Source: an uncultured bacterium (GTDB lineage Bacteria; Actinomycetota; Actinomycetes; S36-B12). Taken from it: a stretch of 5,923 bases of DNA. The position numbers were made by a program, and so were the translations under genes. Below the pieces are notes generated by a model. That model was not told where the DNA came from and did no database searches. It saw only the letters and a list, made by a program, of their open reading frames with translations. Numbering within the stretch: the first letter of the stretch is position 1; every line of letters starts with the position of its first letter. The stretch is from NCBI GenBank assembly GCA_903954205.1, contig CAJBMR010000286.1, positions 1 through 5,923 of the forward strand, given 5' to 3'. This document shows, piece by piece, positions 1-5,923 of this stretch.

Positions 1-303
1 GCCGGTAGGCCGCTTGCGGCCACCCTCTGTCTGTGCCGGTAGGCCGCTTGCGGCCACCCTCTGTCTGTGTCGGGTGACCGCACCTCTGACAAGCTCTCGC
101 CGCGAAATCAAGACTTCTTGAGCCAGGCAAGTCTTGATTACTCGTCCACACTTTCGGGGGGTAGATGCCTCAGCGAAAACGTCCCTGTGAGCGGTGGGTT
201 TGCGACCCGATTCTTGGGGATCCTGGAGCAGCCACGCTCTGTCTGTGCCGAATGACCAGACTGTCTGTGCCGAATGACCAGCGCCTCGGAGTCTGTGTCG
301 GTC
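1..303 (+). repeat. Array of degenerate direct repeats (possible IS-end relic)
   Basis: Four full units fit the consensus CTGTCTGTGYCGRNWGRCCR, at 27-46, 61-80, 239-258 and 261-280. Partial units lie at 1-12 (cut by the window edge) and about 291-301. All run in the same direction. The first three are spaced 34 bp apart, and 1-34 and 35-68 are exact copies. Units at 239 and 261 are 22 bp apart and nearly identical. In the 34-bp version each unit also holds a perfect inverted repeat with 6-base arms and a 2-base gap (8-21 and 42-55). Repeated same-direction ends of this kind are known from IS21-type elements, but no transposase is visible and the family is not established. The spacers are too short and irregular for CRISPR. 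The repeats are seen directly; the mobile-element origin is inference. Confidence 0.7.
106..139. repeat. 11-bp perfect inverted repeat with 12-base loop
   Basis: The arms AATCAAGACTT (106-116) and AAGTCTTGATT (129-139) are exact reverse complements separated by 12 bases. The arms are AT-rich compared with the surrounding sequence. No T-run follows on either strand, so a standard intrinsic terminator is not well supported. It lies within the 158-base stretch between the second and third full repeat units, so it may belong to a small inserted element or be a protein-binding site. Confidence 0.6.
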
Positions 304-323
304 CATGGCGTCGACCTCGCCCC

Positions 324-330
324 GGATAGG
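324..330 (+). promoter_or_regulatory. Weak ribosome-binding site for the sulfotransferase gene
   Basis: GGATAGG ends 8 bases before GTG 339. It is a partial Shine-Dalgarno match, but its spacing supports this start over the out-of-frame ATG at 305. Confidence 0.45.
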
Positions 331-338
331 GTTGCCCG

Positions 339-1511
339 GTGGCAAACAGGCTCATCGTCCACATCGGACCGCGCAAGACGGGGACGACCTATCTGCAGAG
401 AGTGCTCCAGCAGCTCTCCCCGTCGCTGAAGGCGAAGGGTGTCCTCTACCCCACGGACTACCGCGGCCAGGAGGACTACAACCACGTGGGCGCCGTGTCC
501 GACCTCACCCACAACGAGGAGAGCAAGGAATCCAACCGGTGGACCGGCAAGGACGGCTCCGGCTGGACCGGCCTGGCCGAGGCCGTGGCGTCGTGGGACG
601 GCACCGCGATCATCTCCGCGGAGATGATCGGAGGCTTGAGGCCACCGGCTGCGCGTCGCATGCTCGATGGCCTGAAGGCGTCTTCGGTCGACATCGTCAT
701 CACGATGCGCGATCTCGGCCGGATCCTGCCGTCGTCATGGCAGCAGCATGTGCGCAACACGCACACACAGAGCTACCGCCGCTACCTGGAGCGCCGCGCG
801 AGCGAGCGCGGCGATCTCCCGCCCACCCAGATGCAGGCCGAGTGGGATTCCGAGCGCCACCAGACCTTCTGGCGCTCCTACGCGTACGGCGCCCTGGTGC
901 GCCGCTGGCAGGAACTCGTCGGAGGCGATCACGTCAGCGTCGTGACACTCCCACCGGCGGGCTCCCCGTCGAATCTCCTCTGGGATCGATTCCGAGCGGC
1001 GCTTGCCGTGGACGCGCTTCCCGAGACCGCACCCAAGCTGCCCGCCTTCATCGCCAATATCGGCTCGACCCGCTCCGAGGCGGTCTTCCTGCACGCTCTC
1101 AATGTCGAAGCCAAGCGCCGCGACTGGAATCGCAAGACCGCCAATGAGTTGCAGCAGCAGCTCCTCTCCAGCGGATTCCTGGAGCGACCCGATCGAGGCG
1201 GGCCTCTGCTCCTGCCGCGCTCCTACCTCGGCACGGTGCGCGAGTGGGTCGACGTAGACATCGCCGACATGGCCACGACCGATGTCGTCGTGCATGGCAA
1301 CGTGGAAGACCTGCGCGTCCTGGATTCTGCCGCCTCGCACGGGCGCGTCCCGAGCGACCAGATCGCCGCCGCCGGCGCCTTTGCCACCGCCAACGCGATG
1401 GCGCGCGAGGCCGCGGAGATCCGCCGTCGCAACACTCGCGAGGGTGCGCTCAGCCTTCCCGGACGCCTCGCTCGTCGATTCCGGGCTCGCCTGCGGGGAG
1501 ACCAGACCTAA
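339..1511 (+). CDS. Sulfotransferase-like protein (PAPS-dependent family)
   Basis: This 390-residue protein is predicted to move a sulfuryl group from PAPS to a hydroxyl or amine of an unidentified acceptor, probably in the cytosol since no signal peptide or membrane helix is seen. Directly visible is the N-terminal beta-strand plus 5'-phosphosulfate loop, LIVHIGPRKTGTTYLQ (residues 5-20, with K13 and the GTT turn), the hallmark of the fold. A second site, IVITMRDLGRILPSSW (residues 119-134, R124 and S132/S133), fits the 3'-phosphate-binding motif. The C-terminal part (residues 340-390) is Ala/Arg-rich and less recognisable. The start is GTG 339, chosen because it directly precedes the conserved strand and has a purine-rich GGATAGG 8 bases upstream. 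The gene stands alone on its strand, downstream of the repeat array. Its 3' end overlaps the convergent small membrane-protein gene. The fold is well supported; the acceptor cannot be named. Confidence 0.85.
   Translation: MANRLIVHIGPRKTGTTYLQRVLQQLSPSLKAKGVLYPTDYRGQEDYNHVGAVSDLTHNEESKESNRWTGKDGSGWTGLAEAVASWDGTAIISAEMIGGLRPPAARRMLDGLKASSVDIVITMRDLGRILPSSWQQHVRNTHTQSYRRYLERRASERGDLPPTQMQAEWDSERHQTFWRSYAYGALVRRWQELVGGDHVSVVTLPPAGSPSNLLWDRFRAALAVDALPETAPKLPAFIANIGSTRSEAVFLHALNVEAKRRDWNRKTANELQQQLLSSGFLERPDRGGPLLLPRSYLGTVREWVDVDIADMATTDVVVHGNVEDLRVLDSAASHGRVPSDQIAAAGAFATANAMAREAAEIRRRNTREGALSLPGRLARRFRARLRGDQT
607..630. repeat. Perfect 24-bp palindrome inside the sulfotransferase gene
   Basis: The two 12-base halves, CGATCATCTCCG (607-618) and CGGAGATGATCG (619-630), are exact reverse complements with no loop. 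Pairing stops at both outer flanks (G606 against G631). The segment encodes residues AIISAEMIG (about 90-98) of the sulfotransferase. It could be chance, a protein-binding site, or a cruciform-forming site; the sequence alone does not decide. Confidence 0.85.
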
Positions 1512-1758
1512 GCTTGCGCGCGGCGACGACAGCGATGACGATGCCGATGAGCGCCACGCCGCCCCAGAAGGCGTTCAGGGCGACCTGGGGCCACGCCGTC
1601 TTGTAAATGGAGAAAGCAGCAAGACCGATCGCCCCGACGAGATTGAGCACGTGATACAGCGGGCTACGGGCATCGAGCTTCCTCGTTGCCACCATGGCGT
1701 AGGCACCGACGAGGAGCACCGTGCAGGTCCAGCCGATCACTTCCCAGAGTGTGGACAT
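1450..1758 (-). CDS. Small three-helix membrane protein, CBU_0592-like family
   Basis: This 102-residue hydrophobic protein has three predicted membrane helices at about residues 6-24, 36-52 and 57-80. It resembles the small CBU_0592-like family in length, the opening LWEVIGW, the loop TRKLDARSPLYHVLNLVGA after helix 1, and the AWPQVALNAFW stretch leading into helix 3. The role of that family is not known to me. The last 20 residues are hydrophilic and poorly conserved in appearance, and are encoded in the part overlapping the sulfotransferase gene. The ATG at 1758-1756 has a good upstream GGGTGAGG, part of which is the stop codon region of the decarboxylase gene only 4 bases away, so translational coupling is likely. 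It is the third gene of the glnE unit. The gene call is firm; the family name comes from recognised pattern, not a search. Confidence 0.85.
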   Translation of the reverse strand: MSTLWEVIGWTCTVLLVGAYAMVATRKLDARSPLYHVLNLVGAIGLAAFSIYKTAWPQVALNAFWGGVALIGIVIAVVAARKLRSGLPAGEPGIDERGVREG

Positions 1759-1772
1759 GGCCTCACCCTAGG
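1759..1772 (-). promoter_or_regulatory. Translation-initiation segment of the small membrane-protein gene
   Basis: Read on the minus strand, CCTAGGGTGAGGCC directly precedes ATG 1758. It contains the TGA stop of the decarboxylase (1765-1763) and the GGTGAGG ribosome-binding stretch, so termination and re-initiation overlap. It is nearly the same as the segment before the decarboxylase gene. Confidence 0.65.
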
Positions 1773-3193
1773 ACTGCGCCGTCTCCTGCGGACTCACGAC
1801 ACAGCGCCCACAGCGCCTTAACATCCGCGCGCTCGGTGGCCTCGGCACCGATGGAGAGGCGCACCAGCCAGCGGCCCTCCACGAGTGCGGGGGTGACGAA
1901 CGCACGACCCGTGGCGTTGACGCGCTCTGCCCACTCCTGCTGGTGACGGTCCAGGGCCGCGTCATCCATGCCGTCCGGCACGTGGCGCACGCACACGGTC
2001 TGCAATGGCACGGGGGCGCACACCTCCCAGTCCGGCTGCGCAGCAACCTGCCCGGCCAGCCATTGGGCGTGCGCCAGATCGCGACGCAGTCGATCGCGGA
2101 TCGAGTCGGCGCCCGCGAGGCGCAGGTGGAACCAGAGCTTGAGCGAGCGGAAGCGGCGCCCCAGGGGGATGCCCCAGTCCTTGAACTGCGTGACCTCGCC
2201 ATCGCTGGCCGACCGGAGGTAGGACGGGTTGGTCGACAGGACACGCACAAGCATCTGCACATCGCGGACGTAGAGCAGCGAGCAGTCGAGGATTGTGCCC
2301 ATCCACTTGTGGGGATTCCACCCGAAGGAGTCCGCCCCCTCGACGCCCGCGAAGAGCCACCGGCACTCGGGCAGCATCATGGCCGAGCCGGCCATCGCGG
2401 CATCGACGTGGACCCACGCTCCATGCTCCGCAGCGATCGCCACGATCTCCTCGACCGGATCGAAGGCCGTGGTGCCTGTCGTGCCGAGCGAAGCGACGAC
2501 CGCGGCCGGGCGTCGACCGGCGGCCGCATCCTCTGCCATGAGCCTGCGCAGCGCATCGGGATCCATCGCGAGGGTCACCGAATCGACAGGGACCAGCCGC
2601 AGGTTGTCGCGGCCGAAGCCCGCCAGGAGCACGGCCTTGGACACCGATGAGTGGGCCTGGGTCGAGGCATAGACGACGAGCGGCGCAGGCTCGGCCTGCA
2701 ATCCCCCGCGGTCTTCGGAGAGGTCCGTCGCACGCTCCCGGGCGACGAGCATCGCCACGAGGCACGCGGTCGACGCCGTGTCATGGATGGCGCCGTACCA
2801 CTCATCCGACAGACCGCACAGCTCACGAAGCCAATCGGTGACGACCTCCTCCATCTCCGTGAGCGCCGGCGCAGATTGCCACGTGATGCCGAGGGCACCT
2901 AGCCCGCTCGCGGCGATATCGCCCAGTACCGACTCCAAGGCCGCGTTGGCCGGGAACCAGGCGAAGTAGCCGGGGCTCTGCGTTTGCGTCACCCCGGGTA
3001 CGACGACGTCGGAGAGATCGGTCAGGAGGGCATCGAGACCCACGGGCATCTCCGGTGGCGGACCCGCAAGCTCACCGCGCACCCATCCGGGTGCGACCTC
3101 GCTGCGCACAGGGCGGTCACCCACGCTGGCGCGATAGTCGGCGATCCAGTCGACGAGCTCATGGGCCGCGCTGCGGAACTCCTCCGGTGTCAC
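1763..3193 (-). CDS. PLP-dependent group II amino-acid decarboxylase (aromatic L-amino-acid decarboxylase-like)
   Basis: This 476-residue cytosolic fold-type I PLP enzyme is predicted to decarboxylate an aromatic or related amino acid to its amine. Numbering is from GTG 3193. Visible are the N-terminal MTPEEFR...VDWIADY segment, SPGYFAWFP (about 73-81), the PLP-stacking His in STQAHSS (H181), the pyridine-nitrogen Asp in HVDAAMAGS (D264), and the PLP Schiff-base lysine in NPHKW (K296). NPSYLR (Y325) aligns with the catalytic loop Tyr of aromatic decarboxylases, followed by IPLGRRFRSLKLWF. Retained His and Tyr favour true decarboxylation over the aldehyde-forming variants. Several pocket residues differ from the human enzyme, so the substrate is open. 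An in-frame GTG at 3199 would add two residues, but 3193 has the better-spaced ribosome-binding site and gives the family's usual N-terminus. It lies between glnE and the small membrane-protein gene, almost certainly in one operon. Confidence 0.9.
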   Translation of the reverse strand: MTPEEFRSAAHELVDWIADYRASVGDRPVRSEVAPGWVRGELAGPPPEMPVGLDALLTDLSDVVVPGVTQTQSPGYFAWFPANAALESVLGDIAASGLGALGITWQSAPALTEMEEVVTDWLRELCGLSDEWYGAIHDTASTACLVAMLVARERATDLSEDRGGLQAEPAPLVVYASTQAHSSVSKAVLLAGFGRDNLRLVPVDSVTLAMDPDALRRLMAEDAAAGRRPAAVVASLGTTGTTAFDPVEEIVAIAAEHGAWVHVDAAMAGSAMMLPECRWLFAGVEGADSFGWNPHKWMGTILDCSLLYVRDVQMLVRVLSTNPSYLRSASDGEVTQFKDWGIPLGRRFRSLKLWFHLRLAGADSIRDRLRRDLAHAQWLAGQVAAQPDWEVCAPVPLQTVCVRHVPDGMDDAALDRHQQEWAERVNATGRAFVTPALVEGRWLVRLSIGAEATERADVKALWALCRESAGDGAVLG

Positions 3194-3207
3194 GGGCACA
3201 CCCTAGG
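3194..3207 (-). promoter_or_regulatory. Translation-initiation segment of the decarboxylase gene
   Basis: Read on the minus strand, CCTAGGGTGTGCCC lies directly before GTG 3193. From GTG 3199 the AGG would be only about 2 bases away, too close, while from 3193 it is about 8. The segment matches 12 of 14 bases with the one before the next gene, at the same distance from its start, which decides the start choice. Confidence 0.6.
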
Positions 3208-3209
3208 CA

Positions 3210-5923
3210 CTAGCCGTAGAACACTCGCTCCACGACCCCGCGTGCACGTCTCGTCGTACGGCGATACTCCTCGAGCAGATCGGCTGGTTGCTGGTAGCCG
3301 AGCAGGTGTGCGACGGCGGCGAGCACGGGTCCGGAGGTGGGCACGGAGTCGGAGGGGCGCCCCGAAGTCAGCGCAATGGCGTTGCGCACGCGGGTGGCGA
3401 GAAGCCAGGACGACTCGAGCATGTCGCGATCTCCTGCGTCCAGCAGTCCCGCCTCAGTCGCCGCGTAGAGAGCACCCAGTGTCGAGGTCGTGCGCAGATC
3501 TGGCAGGGCCGACAGGGCCGCATGCCGCAGCTGCAGGAGTTGGGCCACCCACTCCACATCCGCGAGGCCACCTCTGCCCTGCTTGAGGTGCGTGCTGGGA
3601 TCCGCGCCCCGGGGAAGTCGCTCGGACTCCATGCGTGCCTTCAGTCGTCGCATCTCTCGCGTGTCGGCGTCGCTGATGCCCCCCATGGGCCAACGGAGCG
3701 GATCGACCAGGGACGTGAAGGCTGCGCACAGGTCGGCATCGCCCGCGAAGGGACGTGCGCGGATGAGCGCCTGCGCCTCCCACGGGGCAGACCACCGCTC
3801 GTAGTAGGCGCGGTAGGAATCGAGTGATCGCACTAGCGGCCCCTGCCGACCCTCGGGCCGCAGGTCGGCGTCGATCTCCAAAGCGGGATCCGGCGATGGC
3901 GTCATCAGCAGTCGCCTGATGTCGTTAGCGATCACGAACGCGGCATCGGATGCGTCCTTCTCTTGGGCACCCGGGAGCGGGTCGTGGACGAAGATGAGAT
4001 CGGCATCCGAGGAGTAGCCCAGCTCACCGCCTCCGAAGCGCCCCATCGCCACAAGCGCCATCCGCGTGGGCAGGCTCCCCCGGTCGGCGATGACGGACCG
4101 CTCGGCGACCGCCAGCGTGCCGATGAGCGTGGCGTCTGTGACATCGGTGAGGGCCCTCATCACGTCCTGCTCCTCGATGAGACCGAGGACGTCACACGCG
4201 GCGATCCGGAAGAGCTCACGACGGCGGAGCGCGCGCAGCGCCCCCACCGCTGACTCGGGATCCTCATGACGCGAGACGGCCGCGTGGGCTTCCGTCACGA
4301 GTGCCTCACGGCTGCGCGGCAAGAGTTCGCGATCATCGGCCAGCAGAGCCACGGCATCGGGTGAGCGCAGGAGCAGGTCGGTGGCGAAGCGACTCGAGGA
4401 CAGGATGCTCGCCATGCGCTCTGCCGCGAGCGACTCATCCCTCAGCAGGCGCAGGTACCACGGCGTCGAGCCGAGATCGTCGCTCATGCGACGGAAGCCA
4501 AGGAGCGCCGCGTCGGGATCAGGTCCGTCGGCAAACCAGCCCAGCAGCACCGGAAGCAGCGTGCGTTGGATGGCGGCACGACGAGACACCCCGGACGTCA
4601 GCGCCTCGAGATGCCTGAGGGCACCGGCCGGGTCGGCGTAGCCCAGCGCAGCCAGGCGTTCCTCGGCAGCTTCGGGTGTGAGCCGGGCATCACCGGGATC
4701 CAGGCGTGCGACCGCCTGCAGCAGCGGCCGGTAGAAGAGCTTCTCGTGGATGCGCCGCACCTCACGGGCGTGGCGGCGCCACTCGGCGGTGAGTTCGGCC
4801 ACGGGATCCGTGCGCAGGCCCAGTGAGCGCCCGATGCGCCGCAGGTCAGCCTCGTCCTCCGGCACGATGTGGGAGCGCCTCAACTCATGCAGTTGGATCC
4901 GGTGCTCAAGGGTGCGCAGGAAGCGGTACGCCGCCCCGAGCGTCGCGCCGTCCTCACGGCCGACGTATCCCCATGTGGAGAGCGCCTCCAGTGCCACCAG
5001 CGTCGACGGACTGCGCAGCATCACGTCGCTGCGACCGTGCACGAGCTGGAGCAACTGCACCGAGAACTCCACGTCACGCAGTCCGCCGCGACCCAGCTTC
5101 AGCTGCCGGTCTGCCTCGCGGGCGGGGATGTGCTCCTCGACGCGCTGTCGCATCCGCTGAACGTCCGCGACGAAGTCCGGACCGTCAGCGGCAGACCAGA
5201 CGAACGGGGATACCGCGTCGACGTACGCCTCCCCCAGCACCCGATCACCAGCGGCAGGGCGGGCCTTGAGCAGCGCCTGGAACTCCCAGGTCTTGGCCCA
5301 GCGCTCGTAGTAGCCGACGTGCGAGGCGAGCGTGCGCACGAGCGCTCCCTGCTTGCCCTCCGGGCGCAGCGCAGCATCCACCTGCCACAGGGAACCCTCA
5401 ACCGTGGCTTCACCGCAGGCGCGCAGGACTCCCGAGGCCAGTCGGGTCGCGGTGCGCAGGGCAGCCTCCTCGTCGCCCCCATCGAGTGGCTCCGCGACAA
5501 AGATCACGTCGACGTCGCTCACGTAGTTGAGTTCGCGCCCCCCGCACTTGCCCATCGCGATAATCGCGAGGCGGCACGGTGCCGAGTCGGCAGGCAGCTC
5601 CGCTCGCGCTATGGCGAGTCCTGCCTCCAGAGCCGCATCTGCGAGGTCGGCGAGCTCCTCTGCGATGTCATCGACGCGGGCTCCATGCACGAGGTCGCGC
5701 ACCACGGTGGTGAGCAACTCATTGCGGTAGGCCACCCGCAGGGCGTCGGCAGCGCCGCCGACGCTCGCCGTAGGAGAATTCGCACCCGGGTCGGCACCGA
5801 CCGCACGGAGCAGGCGCTCCCGGCGCTCGGCTGGACTCGGCGCACGCACCGCGACCCCGCGCAGTCGCTCGACCGAGCCCGGGTGCCGAGCGAGATGGTC
5901 GGCTAACGCGGAAGACATCCCCA
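3210..5923 (-). CDS. glnE: Bifunctional glutamine synthetase adenylyltransferase/adenylyl-removing enzyme, 5' end outside window
   Basis: GlnE adds AMP to, and removes it from, a tyrosine of glutamine synthetase, setting its activity according to nitrogen status. Numbering is from the ATG at 5918, 902 residues to the stop. Two nucleotidyltransferase domains are visible. The N-terminal one (de-adenylylation in the classic scheme) has AMGKCGGRELNYVSDVDVIF (121-140, D135 and D137), the third Asp in VDAALRPEG (D181), and LKLGRGGLRDVEF (273-285). A linker follows at about 400-510. The second (adenylylation) domain has AMGRFGGGELGYSSDADLIF (624-643, D638 and D640), IDADLRPEG (D683) and LKQGRGGLADVEW (778-790). 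All catalytic acidic residues are kept. MSSALADHLARHP matches an internal segment usually written LGxSSALADHL; the preceding codons read xTG (Leu, Val or Met) then Gly, so the true start is upstream. Actinobacterial GlnE has about 1000 residues, so roughly 80-100 are missing. It is the first visible gene of the operon. Confidence 0.95.
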   Translation of the reverse strand, partial: GMSSALADHLARHPGSVERLRGVAVRAPSPAERRERLLRAVGADPGANSPTASVGGAADALRVAYRNELLTTVVRDLVHGARVDDIAEELADLADAALEAGLAIARAELPADSAPCRLAIIAMGKCGGRELNYVSDVDVIFVAEPLDGGDEEAALRTATRLASGVLRACGEATVEGSLWQVDAALRPEGKQGALVRTLASHVGYYERWAKTWEFQALLKARPAAGDRVLGEAYVDAVSPFVWSAADGPDFVADVQRMRQRVEEHIPAREADRQLKLGRGGLRDVEFSVQLLQLVHGRSDVMLRSPSTLVALEALSTWGYVGREDGATLGAAYRFLRTLEHRIQLHELRRSHIVPEDEADLRRIGRSLGLRTDPVAELTAEWRRHAREVRRIHEKLFYRPLLQAVARLDPGDARLTPEAAEERLAALGYADPAGALRHLEALTSGVSRRAAIQRTLLPVLLGWFADGPDPDAALLGFRRMSDDLGSTPWYLRLLRDESLAAERMASILSSSRFATDLLLRSPDAVALLADDRELLPRSREALVTEAHAAVSRHEDPESAVGALRALRRRELFRIAACDVLGLIEEQDVMRALTDVTDATLIGTLAVAERSVIADRGSLPTRMALVAMGRFGGGELGYSSDADLIFVHDPLPGAQEKDASDAAFVIANDIRRLLMTPSPDPALEIDADLRPEGRQGPLVRSLDSYRAYYERWSAPWEAQALIRARPFAGDADLCAAFTSLVDPLRWPMGGISDADTREMRRLKARMESERLPRGADPSTHLKQGRGGLADVEWVAQLLQLRHAALSALPDLRTTSTLGALYAATEAGLLDAGDRDMLESSWLLATRVRNAIALTSGRPSDSVPTSGPVLAAVAHLLGYQQPADLLEEYRRTTRRARGVVERVFYG

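Larger units (their letters stand above)
81..338. other. Non-coding stretch upstream of the sulfotransferase gene
   Basis: Apart from the repeat units and the inverted repeat, I see no recognisable gene here. A 62-codon open frame (67-255, +) and a frame reaching in on the minus strand show no family resemblance or usable ribosome-binding site. No promoter with good -35 and -10 hexamers at proper spacing stands out, although the promoter of the sulfotransferase gene should lie in this region. Confidence 0.5.

Noticed and set aside
67..255. 62-codon frame inside the repeat region
   Set aside because: It starts in a repeat unit, has no good ribosome-binding site, and shows no known fold.
1..303. 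CRISPR array
   Set aside because: Repeat copies diverge, spacings of 34 and 22 bp leave spacers of about 2-14 bases, and no cas gene is visible.
305..1147. 280-codon frame beginning at ATG 305, in another frame of the sulfotransferase gene
   Set aside because: The translation is Arg/Pro/Gly-rich without motifs, while the overlapping frame from GTG 339 has clear PAPS-binding motifs.
735..1340. 201-codon minus-strand frame opposite the sulfotransferase gene
   Set aside because: Antisense shadow with no family resemblance.
1433..1446. Short hairpin with GCGA loop as a terminator for either convergent gene
   Set aside because: The stem is only five pairs including one G-U, there is no T-run, and it lies in coding sequence.
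1943..2650. 235-codon + strand frame opposite the decarboxylase gene
   Set aside because: It covers the region encoding the PLP-lysine motif on the other strand; no own domain is seen.
4869..5906. 345-codon open frame on the + strand opposite glnE
   Set aside because: It lies wholly antisense to conserved GlnE domains; long antisense frames are expected at this GC content, and the translation shows no recognisable domain.

Overview
The window is high-GC DNA with GTG starts and tightly packed genes. It carries a GlnE of the kind found in Actinobacteria, so the source is most likely a high-GC actinobacterium. The sequence does not settle the genus; a Micrococcales-like organism is only an impression. 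Four protein-coding genes are supported, and one of them runs off the right edge.

Layout. Positions 1-338 hold no convincing gene. They contain an array of short, same-direction, degenerate repeats, interrupted by about 160 bases with an 11-bp inverted repeat; this could be the relic of a mobile-element end. Positions 339-1511 (+) encode a sulfotransferase-like protein with a clear PAPS-binding loop. Positions 1450-5923 (-) form one compact transcription unit, read right to left: glnE (5' end outside the window), a group II PLP-dependent amino-acid decarboxylase, and a small three-helix membrane protein of the CBU_0592 type. The gaps are 10-16 and 4 bases, so the three genes are probably co-transcribed. 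The small gene meets the sulfotransferase gene tail to tail, with a 62-bp overlap.

Function. GlnE adjusts glutamine synthetase activity by adenylylation and de-adenylylation. The decarboxylase is predicted to turn an aromatic or related amino acid into its amine. No biochemical link between these two and the small membrane protein is known to me, so their association is an observation rather than an established pathway. The sulfotransferase has no glycan- or PAPS-biosynthesis partner in view.

The window is mostly ordinary chromosome. The points most worth a second look are the repeat array at the left edge, a perfect 24-bp palindrome inside the sulfotransferase gene, a near-identical 14-base translation-initiation segment ahead of both downstream operon genes, and an altered substrate pocket in the decarboxylase. 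I see no clear new defence or mobile system.
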